Shown here in pieces: positions 25,821 through 35,489 of a stretch of 40,839 nucleotides of DNA. Position numbers and translations under genes: made by a program. A model generated the notes under the pieces. That model ran no database searches. It was not told the origin of the DNA and saw only the letters and a program-made list of their open reading frames with translations. Source of the DNA: Sphingobacteriales bacterium (GTDB lineage Bacteria > Bacteroidota > Bacteroidia > UKL13-3). Location: the NCBI GenBank assembly GCA_021298155.1, contig JAJTEN010000020.1:1-40839 (forward strand), written 5' to 3'. Each line of letters begins with the position of its first letter. Position 1 is the first letter of the stretch.

Positions 25821-27226
25821 TATGGATGCTTTTCTTTAAAATTTTCGATTCTAGCAATAAAAAACAGTGCTAATATAAAGAATATGATTAAAGCCAACAC
25901 AGAAGTCCGCATATTTTCTGTATAATTATTGATAAACCCAAACACAAAGGTTCCAAAAACAGTGGCTAATTTCTCTGCTACATCATAAAAACTAAAATAG
26001 GAGGCAGGTTCTTTTGTGCCATCTGGAATAAGCTTAGCAAAGGTACTTCTGAACATAGATTGAATACCACCCATAACCATACCTACCACAGCAGCCAGGG
26101 TATAAAATTGTATTTCGGTTTGAACCAAATAGGCCGCGGTAGTGATACCAATCCACACAACAAGCATGAGCAGGAGCGCATGTATGTTACCAATAATGGC
26201 CGATATTTTGGCAAAACCCCAAGCCCCAACAATGGCTATTAATTGAATAATTAAAACGGTGGCAATTAATTTACCCAATTCCATATGTAATTCTTGTTTG
26301 CCAAATAAACTGGCCACATACATAACCGTTTGAACCCCCATTGCGCTGAAGAAAAAACCAATTAAATAGCGCTTAATAACTTTATTTTGTGGCTCACCAA
26401 TTTCTTTCCATACCTTCTTAATTTCGAGTAGGCCTTTGTATAAGATACGTTCACCTTTCACCTTTGCCAAACTTCTTTCAGGTAAATTTCTGAAGGTAAT
26501 TTGTGCGAAGCCTGCCCACCATAAGCCAACACTTACAAACGCTAATCTGCTCGCAATGCTGGTATAATGCGCGCTTGCCTTGCTTAGTGCAGTTGCCTCA
26601 GTTAAACTTGGGTCAAGCGCAAGCAATTCTGTAACCTTACTGGCAACAGGAAAAAAAAGTGAAACGTTTAGGATAACAATTAAGTTAATAATCAATAACA
26701 ATACGCTACCGATGTATCCCATACTAAAACCCTTTGCACTCAAAGAATCGTATTGATCTTCACTAGCTATTTCGGGCAAAAATGCATTGTAGAAAACCAA
26801 ACTTCCACCAAATCCAAACAATGCTAATACAAAAAATAGGATACCAAAATGTAAGGTTTCCGGTGTAAAAAAGTACAACATAATACTGCAAAAAGAGCCC
26901 AGGTAGCAAAAAAATTGCATGAACTTTTTCTTAGACTGTTGTACATCTGCAATACCAGATAAAATAGGATTAAAAATAGCTACCAATAAAAAGCCGAGGG
27001 AAATGGCATAGGAATATAAAGCACTATTTACAATTTTAAATCCTAAAATATCTATGTAATAAATACCATTTACTACATTTCCACTTGCCTCTGCTGCCGC
27101 CTTACTCACACCCTCAAAATAGGGAGGAAAAATAGCGGTTGTAATGGTTAAAGAAAAAACAGAATTTGCCCAATCGTACATGGTCCACGCCCGCGTAACT
27201 TTTGGGTTATTTAGTTGGTTGTTCAT
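25820..27226 (-). CDS. UMF1/Atg22-type MFS transporter
   Basis: This protein of 468 residues has about 12 transmembrane segments and the N-terminal signature RAWTMYDWANSVFSLTITT of the UMF1 (unknown major facilitator 1, Atg22-like) group. The late GGIQSMFRSTFAKLIP motif is the conserved MFS loop. Atg22 exports amino acids from the yeast vacuole; bacterial members have unknown substrates. An upstream TTG (27235) is possible, but I chose the ATG at 27226. Being first in an operon with two organic-acid redox proteins, it may carry their substrate (inference). Confidence 0.88.
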   Translation of the reverse strand: MNNQLNNPKVTRAWTMYDWANSVFSLTITTAIFPPYFEGVSKAAAEASGNVVNGIYYIDILGFKIVNSALYSYAISLGFLLVAIFNPILSGIADVQQSKKKFMQFFCYLGSFCSIMLYFFTPETLHFGILFFVLALFGFGGSLVFYNAFLPEIASEDQYDSLSAKGFSMGYIGSVLLLIINLIVILNVSLFFPVASKVTELLALDPSLTEATALSKASAHYTSIASRLAFVSVGLWWAGFAQITFRNLPERSLAKVKGERILYKGLLEIKKVWKEIGEPQNKVIKRYLIGFFFSAMGVQTVMYVASLFGKQELHMELGKLIATVLIIQLIAIVGAWGFAKISAIIGNIHALLLMLVVWIGITTAAYLVQTEIQFYTLAAVVGMVMGGIQSMFRSTFAKLIPDGTKEPASYFSFYDVAEKLATVFGTFVFGFINNYTENMRTSVLALIIFFILALFFIARIENFKEKHP

Positions 27227-27318
27227 TGGTTGCAAATTACTGATTAGCTATAAATTTACAAGAACCAATCAAAAAATAATGAGCTACATAAAGTTGTAAC
27301 TACATTTGGCAGCTAAAA

Positions 27319-28551
27319 TTACGCCGCCTGAAAATTTTTCAAACGAACCAATTCCATTTTCTTTTTGGCGTCTTTAGCGCTTATGTTAATGGTTTTACTA
27401 TTTCCTGCACTTGGTGCATCATACATATAATCTATCATCAATGCCTCGCAAATACTCCGTAAACCTCTTGCACCCAACTTTAGTTCAAAAGCCGTATCTA
27501 CAATGGCATCGATAACCTCATCTTCAAAAGTTAAGGTAATATTTTCTAAAGACATTAAATGAATGTATTGCTTAATCAATGCATTTTTAGGTTCAACCAG
27601 AATGCGTTTTAAAGTAGCTTTATCAAGTGGGTCGAGGTGACAAATAACGGGTAATCTACCAATAATTTCTGGAATGAGTCCGTAACTTCTCAAATCGGCT
27701 GCAGAAACATATTGTAAGAGATTATTATCTTCACCATTGGTTGGCAATTCTGTTGTTTTAAAACCAATCGCTTGCGTTTGCAAACGACGTGCAATCATTT
27801 TATCAATACCATCAAAAGCGCCACCACAGATAAACAAAATATTTTCTGTATTAATCTGAATCATTTTTTGATCGGGGTGCTTTCTGCCTCCTTGCGGTGG
27901 AACATTGGAGATTGTACCTTCTAAAATTTTCAATAATGCCTGTTGCACACCCTCACCGCTTACATCTCTGGTGATGCTTGGGTTATCGCTTTTTCTGCTA
28001 ATCTTATCCATCTCATCAATGTAAATAATGCCACGCTCAGCAGCAGCTACATCATAATTGGCAGATTGCAACAAACGTGTTAGCACACTTTCTACATCTT
28101 CACCAACATAACCAGCCTCGGTAAGCACGGTTGCGTCTGCAATACAAAAAGGAACCTGCAGCATGCGAGCAAGCGTTTTGGCTAATAAAGTTTTACCGGT
28201 ACCCGTTTCACCTACAATTAAAATATTAGATTTTTCTAATTCAACCTCATTGGTTTTTTTTGCCAAAACCCTTTTAAAGTGATTATACACAGCCACACTC
28301 AGCACTTTTTTGGCCTCTGATTGCCCAATCACATATTGATCTAAGTATGCACTTATTTCAGCCGGCTTCAACAGTTGTATTGCCTTTTCTGCACTGCTTT
28401 GATCACCTACTTCTTTATCTTCATTTATAATACGAAAGGCTTGTCCGATACAATTTTCGCAGATTAGTGCATCTAAACCAGAAATTAAATAATTCACTTC
28501 ACTCCTACTTCTTCCACAGAAAGAGCATACATCTTCTTTTTTCTTTGCCAT
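27319..28551 (-). CDS. clpX: ATP-dependent Clp protease ATP-binding subunit ClpX
   Basis: ClpX is the AAA+ unfoldase that feeds tagged proteins to ClpP. The 410-residue sequence is complete: zinc-binding domain with Cys9, Cys12, Cys31 and Cys34; Walker A GETGTGKT at 114-121; pore loop GYVG at 147-150; Walker B IIYIDEMD at 175-182; sensor and C-terminal domain. It lies 72 bases after clpP, with a hairpin and a -7 box in the gap, so it can be read both with clpP and from its own promoter. Confidence 0.98.
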   Translation of the reverse strand: MAKKKEDVCSFCGRSRSEVNYLISGLDALICENCIGQAFRIINEDKEVGDQSSAEKAIQLLKPAEISAYLDQYVIGQSEAKKVLSVAVYNHFKRVLAKKTNEVELEKSNILIVGETGTGKTLLAKTLARMLQVPFCIADATVLTEAGYVGEDVESVLTRLLQSANYDVAAAERGIIYIDEMDKISRKSDNPSITRDVSGEGVQQALLKILEGTISNVPPQGGRKHPDQKMIQINTENILFICGGAFDGIDKMIARRLQTQAIGFKTTELPTNGEDNNLLQYVSAADLRSYGLIPEIIGRLPVICHLDPLDKATLKRILVEPKNALIKQYIHLMSLENITLTFEDEVIDAIVDTAFELKLGARGLRSICEALMIDYMYDAPSAGNSKTINISAKDAKKKMELVRLKNFQAA

Positions 28552-28573
28552 ATTGGGTCAATATAAAATAATA

Positions 28574-28609
28574 CAGGCTGCTCTGTATAGAGAGCAGCCT
28601 GCAAATATA
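28574..28609 (-). promoter_or_regulatory. clpX leader hairpin and -7 box
   Basis: On the minus strand TATATTTG (28609-28602) matches the -7 consensus, although no -33 TTG is visible. Right after it lies a perfect 11-bp stem (28601-28591 with 28584-28574, 6-nt loop) followed by TATTATTTTAT. The stem would sit at the very 5' end of a clpX transcript, or act as a leaky terminator of clpP. Confidence 0.5.
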
Positions 28610-28623
28610 ATAACAAATAAATG

Positions 28624-29313
28624 CTATTTAGTTTCTTCTTTTTTATGTTTTAATAAAACATCATCAATCATACCATACTCTTTTGCTTCTGCTGCGATCA
28701 TCCAATAATCACGGTCGCTATCGGCCTGAACACGATCAAAAGGTTGACCACTGTGGGTGGCAATAATATCATATAACTCTTTCTTCAATTTTTGAATTTC
28801 ACGTGCAGTGATTTCGATATCAGAGGCCTGACCTTGTGCACCACCTAATGGCTGATGAATCATCACTCTCGCATGGGGCAAAGCAGAGCGCTTACCTTTT
28901 TCTCCGGCGCACAACAATACAGCTGCCATAGAAGCGGCCAATCCAGTACAAATAGTGGCCACATTTGGATTAACCCATTGCATGGTATCATAAATACCTA
29001 AGCCAGCGTATACAGACCCACCAGGCGAGTTAATATACATCTGAATATCGCGGCGTGCATCCATTGAATCTAAAAATAACAATTGAGCTTGAACAATATT
29101 GGCTACATAATCATCAATAGGCATACCTAAAAACAAAATACGATCAGCCATTAAACGCGAGAACACATCTATTTCTCTGAAGTTCATTGGACGCTCCTCA
29201 ATTACTGTTCGGGTCATACCTTCCATGGTACTCTCCATATAGGCATCCACTTTAATACTGCTAATTCCCTTGTGTTTTACCGCGTATTTGCGGAATTCAT
29301 TTCCTATGTTCAT
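28624..29313 (-). CDS. clpP: ATP-dependent Clp protease proteolytic subunit ClpP
   Basis: ClpP is the serine peptidase that forms the barrel of the Clp protease. In this 229-residue protein the catalytic triad is Ser128 (GLAASMA), His153 (MIHQP) and Asp202 (DRDYW). INSPGGSVYAGLGIYD and the Gly-rich handle segment are typical. The N-terminal 30 residues are a possible propeptide. It starts a clpP-clpX unit with a good promoter; no trigger factor gene is adjacent. Confidence 0.98.
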   Translation of the reverse strand: MNIGNEFRKYAVKHKGISSIKVDAYMESTMEGMTRTVIEERPMNFREIDVFSRLMADRILFLGMPIDDYVANIVQAQLLFLDSMDARRDIQMYINSPGGSVYAGLGIYDTMQWVNPNVATICTGLAASMAAVLLCAGEKGKRSALPHARVMIHQPLGGAQGQASDIEITAREIQKLKKELYDIIATHSGQPFDRVQADSDRDYWMIAAEAKEYGMIDDVLLKHKKEETK

Positions 29314-29330
29314 CGTTATCTTGTTTTGGT

Positions 29331-29360
29331 CAAATATATAACATTTTTAAAACAGCCAAA
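29331..29360 (-). promoter_or_regulatory. Promoter of clpP
   Basis: On the minus strand TTTG (29360-29357) and TATATTTG (29338-29331) are 18 bases apart, an exact match to the Bacteroidota consensus. The clpP ATG is 17 bases downstream of the -7 box. Confidence 0.78.
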
Positions 29361-29380
29361 TAGTGTGAAAAGTTTTTGAG

Positions 29381-30745
29381 TTAGTTTGGCAACTCAATTC
29401 CCTTTAATTTCCGATACAAACTAATGGCATGTCTATCGGTTAAGCCAGCTACAAACTCACATACTGATATAATTTGCAAATACGTACTTTCTTTTATTTC
29501 AGGTTTGGGTGATTGTAAATGAGCAGGTAGCAGCTCGGCTATTTTTTTGTGTTTGTATTGGGTTTTATGGGGATCCGACTTACACAATTGTTGCAAGGCT
29601 TGAAGAAACAAATCTAACAAACCACCAATCACTTCAAATCCCGCAGCTTCAATTTCAATAACCTGTTTGGCCTTGTATACTTTCTGTAGAGATATTGCTT
29701 TAATCTGGTCTATTTCTTGTTTGTGCGCGCTTAAATGCAACAGCGAAGTATCAAATTCTCCTTTCAAAATTTCCGCTTCATGTTTTAGAAATAGCTCTGC
29801 CATCTCATTGATAAGACTATTTATGGCTACTGCCCGCAAATAAGAAGCCTTTTCTTCTTTCAAAGAAATAGCCTCGTAACTGGCCCGGTAAAAAGCATTG
29901 CCGGCAATTGGCAAAAGTAATTTCTCGGCCCACTCAAAATCTATCCATTGCATGCGAAGTCCATCCTCAAAATCAATAATGTGGTAACAAATATCATCTG
30001 CAGCCTCTACCAAAAACGCCAATGGATGTCGCCTAAAATAATTGCCATCTGGATGATTTACTTGCATTAAACCTAATTTTACAGCCAGTTCCTCAAACAA
30101 AGGTTGCTCACTTTGAAAGAAACCAAACTTCTTTTCACTCGCTCTTCCTTTTGGCAAAATAGGCAAACTCTCTTTTGGATATTTGGTAAATGCAGCCAAG
30201 GTAGGATAACTTAAGCGCAAGCCCCCTGCGTGCGCATTAGAGGCATTAGTTAAAATGCGAAAGCCATTTGCATTTCCTTCAAATCGGGTAATATCATTCC
30301 ATTCTGATTCCGATAATTTAGATTGATATTGGGCACCTAAGCCATTTAAAAAATATTCTGAAATGGCAGATTCACCACTATGGCCAAAAGGCGGATTACC
30401 GATATCATGTGCCAAACTAGCTGCGGCCACAATGGCTCCAAAATCATGGTGACTAATAGACAATTCTTTTAAAGCTGGATATTTTTCGAGTAGGGCTGTT
30501 CCAACCATTTTACCCAGTGTGCGCCCAACACTACTCACCTCAATACTATGCGTAAGTCTGTTGTGCACAAAATCATATTCTGGCAAGGGAATAACTTGCG
30601 TTTTATCTTGTAACCTTCTAAAAGGAGTGGAAAATATAATGCGGTCATAATCTTGCTCAAAAATACTTCGATTCTGAGCTTCATCCATAACCCTTGGCAG
30701 CTGATCTCCGTGCCTAAATGCGCCTAATAAATTGATCCAGTTCAT
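29381..30745 (-). CDS. dgt: dGTP triphosphohydrolase-like HD protein
   Basis: This 454-residue protein is of the dNTP triphosphohydrolase family, which cleaves dGTP (or dNTPs) to the nucleoside and triphosphate. The N-terminus has FRRLQDKTQV; the metal-binding HD residues are His66 in HNRLTHS, His113-Asp114 in AHDIGNPPFGH and a downstream Asp in EAADDICYHI. Length is normal for Bacteroidota members. A -7-like TATATTCG lies at 30759-30766 (minus strand), 13 bases before the ATG. It is divergent from the lipid kinase gene. Confidence 0.94.
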   Translation of the reverse strand: MNWINLLGAFRHGDQLPRVMDEAQNRSIFEQDYDRIIFSTPFRRLQDKTQVIPLPEYDFVHNRLTHSIEVSSVGRTLGKMVGTALLEKYPALKELSISHHDFGAIVAAASLAHDIGNPPFGHSGESAISEYFLNGLGAQYQSKLSESEWNDITRFEGNANGFRILTNASNAHAGGLRLSYPTLAAFTKYPKESLPILPKGRASEKKFGFFQSEQPLFEELAVKLGLMQVNHPDGNYFRRHPLAFLVEAADDICYHIIDFEDGLRMQWIDFEWAEKLLLPIAGNAFYRASYEAISLKEEKASYLRAVAINSLINEMAELFLKHEAEILKGEFDTSLLHLSAHKQEIDQIKAISLQKVYKAKQVIEIEAAGFEVIGGLLDLFLQALQQLCKSDPHKTQYKHKKIAELLPAHLQSPKPEIKESTYLQIISVCEFVAGLTDRHAISLYRKLKGIELPN

Positions 30746-30813
30746 TAAAATATTTTGTCGAATATACTATTTGTAGAACGAATGAATACCTTTACCGAAA
30801 AATTTCGCACTAC

Positions 30814-31710
30814 ATGTCGGATATCAAGCGCGTTAGATTCATTATAAACCCCATTTCAGGCGGCAAATCTAAATCAGAAATTCCTGCTTTGGCTGAACAA
30901 ATTTTGCCTAAAACACAATTCAATATCGATTATACCTTTACTAAAAATACAGAACATACTTGTTTTTTGGCAAAAGAATGCGTGCAGCAAGCATACGATT
31001 GGGTGATTGCGGTTGGTGGAGACGGAACCATAAATCAGGTGGCAGCTCAACTCATACACACACCAATTGCCCTTGGAATTGTTCCCTTTGGTTCAGGAAA
31101 CGGACTTGCCCGAGCCTTGCAAATACCCATGCAAAGCAAAAAAGCTATATCAAACCTGAACCAAAGTATCATTCAATCCATTGATACAGGCTTAGCTAAT
31201 ACCACCCCTTTTGTTAATGTTTGTGGATTTGGATTTGATGCACATGTAAGTGCAGGGTTTTCACAAATGGGCACGCGTGGTTTTAAAACCTATGCCAAAG
31301 TTAGCTTGCAAACAATTAGAAAATTTAAATCTGAAACCCTACACATTGAAATAAACGATTTACACAAAAAAGAAAAAGCCTTTATTCTGGCCATATGTAA
31401 TGGCCCCCAATATGGTAATAATGCATTTATTGCACCACAAGCAGAATTAACAGACGGACAATTTCACATAACACATATTGAAGAGGTAAATTGGAAAAAC
31501 ATACTTGGATTAGGCACAAAACTATTTCTAAAAAACATCCATCAGTCGCCATTAGTTAAAACCTCCGTAGCAAAGCAATTAACCATACACCGAGCACATG
31601 ATAATTATGTAAATATTGATGGCGAACCCATATGGCTTGAAAAATCGGTGAAAATTAAAATGCAACCTTTATCTTTGAACATATTGATTCCAAATAGCAA
31701 TCATGAGTAA
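30814..31710 (+). CDS. Diacylglycerol kinase family lipid kinase
   Basis: This 298-residue protein has the DAGK catalytic domain: INPISGGKS at 11-19, GGDGT at 68-72 and PFGSGNGLAR at 91-100, followed by the beta-rich C-terminal domain. Members phosphorylate diacylglycerol or related lipids (YegS/DgkB) at the inner membrane; some phosphorylate sphingoid bases, relevant because some Bacteroidota make sphingolipids. The exact substrate is not evident. Its stop overlaps the start of the SUI1 gene by 8 bases. Confidence 0.92.
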   Translation: MSDIKRVRFIINPISGGKSKSEIPALAEQILPKTQFNIDYTFTKNTEHTCFLAKECVQQAYDWVIAVGGDGTINQVAAQLIHTPIALGIVPFGSGNGLARALQIPMQSKKAISNLNQSIIQSIDTGLANTTPFVNVCGFGFDAHVSAGFSQMGTRGFKTYAKVSLQTIRKFKSETLHIEINDLHKKEKAFILAICNGPQYGNNAFIAPQAELTDGQFHITHIEEVNWKNILGLGTKLFLKNIHQSPLVKTSVAKQLTIHRAHDNYVNIDGEPIWLEKSVKIKMQPLSLNILIPNSNHE

Positions 31711-32044
31711 TAAAAATAAAAACCGAAATGGGGTAGTTTATTCTACAGATACAAACTTTGCATTCCAAGAAAATATTGAAGAAAGCAGCATTACCTTACC
31801 TGCCAATCAACAACAACTTAAAATTTATTTAGATAGAAAAGGGGGAGGAAAGTTGGTTTCAAGAGTAACGGGATTTATTGGCACAGATGCCGACCTAAAT
31901 AATTTAGGAACCCAATTAAAAAAACAATGTGGAGTTGGTGGAAGTGCGAAAGATGGCGAAATTTTAATTCAAGGCGACTTTAGAGATAAGCTTATCCATT
32001 ACCTAAATTTACAAGGGTATAAATGCAAAAAAGCAGGCGGTTAA
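31703..32044 (+). CDS. SUI1/eIF1-like translation factor (YciH family)
   Basis: This 113-residue protein has a disordered basic N-terminus and a SUI1 fold in the second half: RKGGGKLVSRVTGF, then LNNLGTQLKKQCGVGGSAKDG and IQGDFRDKLIHYL. YciH-type bacterial factors resemble eIF1 and influence start-site fidelity or stress-time translation. It overlaps the lipid kinase gene by 8 bases, so translation is coupled. The following 115 bases hold the next promoter. Confidence 0.94.
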   Translation: MSNKNKNRNGVVYSTDTNFAFQENIEESSITLPANQQQLKIYLDRKGGGKLVSRVTGFIGTDADLNNLGTQLKKQCGVGGSAKDGEILIQGDFRDKLIHYLNLQGYKCKKAGG

Positions 32045-32116
32045 AATTGGCTTAAAACACGCTAAAATTAAGGGAATTTTAAGAGAAAATTTAGTAAATA
32101 TTAATCATATATTTTC

Positions 32117-32146
32117 TTTGTTAATCAAAATTTATATTTATTATTG
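32117..32146 (+). promoter_or_regulatory. Promoter of the two-component system
   Basis: TTTG (32117-32120) and TATTATTG (32139-32146) are 18 bases apart; the -7 box has one change from TAnnTTTG. The ATG is 13 bases further. It explains separate expression of the regulator genes from the upstream pair. Confidence 0.55.
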
Positions 32147-32159
32147 TTAACAGAAAAAT

Positions 32160-32843
32160 ATGAAATTATTAATAGTTGAAGATGAACCAAAGGTTGCATC
32201 ATTTTTAAAGCAAGGATTAGAAGAACAGAACAATGAAGTAAGCGTAGCTTATGACGGAATTTTTGCAAAAAAAATGGCCACCGACAACGAATTTGATGCA
32301 ATCATTTTAGATGTAATGATTCCGTATATGAATGGCATGGAAGTAGCCAAAGAATTGCGTAATCAAGGGATAAAAACACCTATTTTAATGCTCACTGCAT
32401 TAGGTGCAACAGATGAAAAGGTTGCAGGACTAGATGCAGGTGCAGATGATTACTTGGTGAAGCCTTTTGAGTTCAGAGAGCTATTGGCTCGCCTTCGCGC
32501 CCTTACCAAGAGATACTCGCAAACTCCTGTAGAAGAAAAGAAAGTATTGGTGCTTGAAGATTTAGAATTAGATTTAAACAGAAAAGTAGCCAGACGTGGT
32601 GGAAAAACAATTGACCTTACCGCCAAAGAATTTTCGCTACTAGAATACTTAATTCGAAATAAAAATAGGGTAATTTCAAGAAACGAAATTTTAGAAAAAG
32701 TTTGGGTAGCAGGTTTTGATACCACCACCAATGTAATTGATGTGTATATTAATTTTCTGCGTAAAAAAATTGATAAAGACTTCTCAAAAAAAATAATTCA
32801 TACCATGGTTGGCATGGGCTATATTGTGAAAACCGACAATTAA
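32160..32843 (+). CDS. OmpR-family response regulator
   Basis: This 227-residue regulator has a receiver domain (1-118) with the acidic pocket Glu7-Asp8, phospho-acceptor Asp51, Thr79 and Lys101, and a C-terminal winged-helix DNA-binding domain (about 130-225, ending VGMGYIVK). It pairs with the histidine kinase 19 bases downstream. It resembles the CusR/CopR-like subgroup of OmpR regulators by general layout, but the signal and targets cannot be read here. Confidence 0.95.
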   Translation: MKLLIVEDEPKVASFLKQGLEEQNNEVSVAYDGIFAKKMATDNEFDAIILDVMIPYMNGMEVAKELRNQGIKTPILMLTALGATDEKVAGLDAGADDYLVKPFEFRELLARLRALTKRYSQTPVEEKKVLVLEDLELDLNRKVARRGGKTIDLTAKEFSLLEYLIRNKNRVISRNEILEKVWVAGFDTTTNVIDVYINFLRKKIDKDFSKKIIHTMVGMGYIVKTDN

Positions 32844-32862
32844 CGATTGGTAAATAACCCTT

Positions 32863-34269
32863 ATGAATATTAAGAACTCGCTTACATTAAAGTTTACTGT
32901 AATTGTAGCGAGTATCTTACTCATCTTCTCCATTTTTACGTATCAATTTTCTGAACTTTTTAGAAAAGATGAATTTACCATTAGGCTCAAAAATGTATCT
33001 ACTAATGTTGTAAAAAATTACCTAGATAAGGTAGAACTTACGCCAGAAATTTTAAGGTTGATGTACCAAAAACAACTGAATAGATTTCCGGAAGAGCGCT
33101 TAGTTATTGCCGATCAAAACCATGAGGTTGTATTCGCCTCTCATGCGCTATTAGATATTGAAATAGATTTATTAAAACAACTTTACATAACAGGCGCACC
33201 TTTTGAAATTAATGATGATGCAACAGATTATATTGCCTATATATTTAACTTTAAAGGGGCAAATTATTATATCATAAGCAGCGCTATTGATAATGCCGGA
33301 AAAAATAAATTAAAATTCCTTCGCCTTTTATTAATTCTATTAAACATAGCTTTCATCTTACTTGCTGCAATAAGTGGTTGGTACTTTTCTAAACAAGCCT
33401 TACAACCCATAAAAAAAATTATTCATGAGGTAGAAAACATTACAGAAATTAGCTTAAATCACCGGGTTAGTATTGGAAATGGGAAAGATGAAATAGCCCA
33501 ATTAGCCATGGTGTTTAATACTATGTTGGATAGAATTCAAAACTCATATGAATTACAAAAGCTCTTTGTTGCCAATGCCTCTCATGAATTTAGAACTCCA
33601 CTAACTGCCATGAAAGGGCAAATTGAGGTGCTACTACTTAAAAAAAGAAGTGATGCAGATTATTTGCGCACTTTCGATTCTTTGCTAGATGACGTGCAAA
33701 ATCTCATTGCATTGATAAATGGATTGACTGACTTGGCAAAGGCAAATGCCGAATTTCCGGACACCAAACTGAGTACAGTTTCTATCTTAGATGTGGTAAT
33801 GGATGCCAAAGACGAGCTTTTAAGAAGAAAACCTCATTATAAAATAAAATTGAATTGGGGCGACTTCCCTGATGAGGAACAAAGACTTCAAACGCTTGGT
33901 GATTATGCTCTGCTTAAATCTGCGCTTAATAACCTACTCGATAATGCATGTAAATTCTCAGGAAACAATGAGGCATCGATGGATGTACGCTTTTATATGG
34001 ACTCTATTTTTATCCAAATAATCGATACAGGCCCGGGTATTAGCAGCAAAGACCTACCACATATTTTTGAACCATTCTTCAGGTCGAATGAAACCAGGCA
34101 AATTGGTGGCTATGGAATCGGACTAAGCCTTGTTAAGAAAACCATCGATTTACATTTGGGTCAGATTGAATTTAAATCGAAACAAGGAGAAGGCACAGAA
34201 GTAATTGTTCGTTTACCTAATATACAAAAAGCACTGGGCCAAAGTAACAAAGAATTCGAGTTCTTATAA
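32863..34269 (+). CDS. Sensor histidine kinase
   Basis: This 468-residue membrane kinase has a first helix at about 10-28, a periplasmic sensor segment of about 120 residues with no family I recognise, a second helix at 152-174, a HAMP domain (about 175-228), the phospho-acceptor His241 in ASHEFRTPL and an HATPase domain with NNLLDNACKFS, DTGPGIS and GGYGIGLSL. All catalytic boxes are intact. It forms a two-component pair with the gene directly upstream. Confidence 0.95.
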   Translation: MNIKNSLTLKFTVIVASILLIFSIFTYQFSELFRKDEFTIRLKNVSTNVVKNYLDKVELTPEILRLMYQKQLNRFPEERLVIADQNHEVVFASHALLDIEIDLLKQLYITGAPFEINDDATDYIAYIFNFKGANYYIISSAIDNAGKNKLKFLRLLLILLNIAFILLAAISGWYFSKQALQPIKKIIHEVENITEISLNHRVSIGNGKDEIAQLAMVFNTMLDRIQNSYELQKLFVANASHEFRTPLTAMKGQIEVLLLKKRSDADYLRTFDSLLDDVQNLIALINGLTDLAKANAEFPDTKLSTVSILDVVMDAKDELLRRKPHYKIKLNWGDFPDEEQRLQTLGDYALLKSALNNLLDNACKFSGNNEASMDVRFYMDSIFIQIIDTGPGISSKDLPHIFEPFFRSNETRQIGGYGIGLSLVKKTIDLHLGQIEFKSKQGEGTEVIVRLPNIQKALGQSNKEFEFL

Positions 34270-34301
34270 GACCTAACGCAAACAAGTAGCCTAGATTAAC
34301 G

Positions 34302-34309
34302 TATGTTTG
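34302..34309 (+). promoter_or_regulatory. -7 box TATGTTTG 4 bases before a start codon
   Basis: TATGTTTG fits TAnnTTTG exactly and ends 4 bases before the ATG at 34314. There is no clear -33 TTG. If used, the mRNA is leaderless, and the gene is expressed apart from the kinase. Confidence 0.45.
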
Positions 34310-34313
34310 CACT

Positions 34314-35489
34314 ATGAATTGGAACAGAAAGTTTGGCATTTACCCTTGGCACAAAATCAATGAAATACCTTTGCTTTTGAGCGGTGCTCCTTTCTTCACA
34401 GAACTATTACAGCGCATCCATCAGGCAAAAAAAAGCATCCATATTCAAGTATATATTTTTGATGGAGATGAAACGGGTAATATTGTTTATACCGCACTAT
34501 GTGATGCCATTCAAAGAGGCGTAAAAGTTAACTTAGTTTTAGACGCATTCGGAAGTAAAAATTTCCCAAAAAATTGGCGAGATAAATTAATCAGTTTAGG
34601 CGCAAATGTATTGTTCTTCTCTCGCTTTAAACTGGCTTTTACCATTCATACAGGCACCCGTTTACACCACAAAATATTTATATTTGATGAAGAAAAAGCC
34701 CTTATTGGTGGCATAAATATCAGCAACCATTACAGTGCATTCGGTGATGAAATAACTTGGCTGGATTTTGGAGTAGCCATAGAAGGAAATTTGGTGCTCG
34801 ACTTATTACACATTTGTCGTACCATTGAAAATCCTTTTCCAATTAAAAAACCAACTATATCTTATCAGGTTCAAACAGGACAAATAAAAGCGCGTATATT
34901 GCAAAACCACTGGGCAAAAGCACGTTTTGGAATTAGCAGACAATACCGGCAGAAAATTAGCACTTCAAAGGAACAAATTACACTCGTTGCCAGTTACTTT
35001 TTACCCTCAATCGCTTTAAAAAGAATGCTCAAGAAAGCGCAAAAAAGAGGTGTTCAAGTAAGACTTATTTTAGGTGGTATTTCAGATGTACCCATTGTAC
35101 GAAATGCAACGCATTATTATTATATAGATCTACTAAAAGCTGGTGTTAGCATTTATGAATGGCAAGCCAGTGTGTTACATGCTAAAATGGCTTTTATAGA
35201 TCAGGATTGGACATGCATTGGCTCATACAATATGAACCATTTAAGCGATTTTGGTAGCACAGAATGCAATATAGAAATTATAGATAAAAACTATCAGTCT
35301 CAAAGTTTAGCAGTATTGCAAGCGCTATTAGATAAATCTTCCCTAAAAATTGAAGCAAGTACCTATTTTAAAAATCTAAGTAGCTTACAAAAAATAAGCA
35401 ATTTGTGCGCCTATGTGTTGGTTCGATTTTCGTTTAGCATTTTATTCTACTTTCAAAACGATCTAAAATCGCGTTTGAAGCGCCATTAA
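34314..35489 (+). CDS. Phospholipase D/cardiolipin synthase-like enzyme
   Basis: This 391-residue protein has two HKD motifs: His118-x-Lys120-x4-Asp125 (with GGINISNHY after it) and His289-x-Lys291-x4-Asp296 (with GSYNMNHLS). Both halves are therefore complete, as in cardiolipin synthases and phosphatidyltransferases that join two phospholipids. It lacks the N-terminal transmembrane helices of classical ClsA and is closer in layout to ClsB-type proteins. The lipid specificity is inferred. It ends one base before the convergent tcdA. Confidence 0.9.
   Translation: MNWNRKFGIYPWHKINEIPLLLSGAPFFTELLQRIHQAKKSIHIQVYIFDGDETGNIVYTALCDAIQRGVKVNLVLDAFGSKNFPKNWRDKLISLGANVLFFSRFKLAFTIHTGTRLHHKIFIFDEEKALIGGINISNHYSAFGDEITWLDFGVAIEGNLVLDLLHICRTIENPFPIKKPTISYQVQTGQIKARILQNHWAKARFGISRQYRQKISTSKEQITLVASYFLPSIALKRMLKKAQKRGVQVRLILGGISDVPIVRNATHYYYIDLLKAGVSIYEWQASVLHAKMAFIDQDWTCIGSYNMNHLSDFGSTECNIEIIDKNYQSQSLAVLQALLDKSSLKIEASTYFKNLSSLQKISNLCAYVLVRFSFSILFYFQNDLKSRLKRH

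Noticed and set aside
29376-29397. 7-bp hairpin at the end of dgt
   Set aside because: No T-run follows on either strand and the stem includes coding sequence, so a terminator is not supported.
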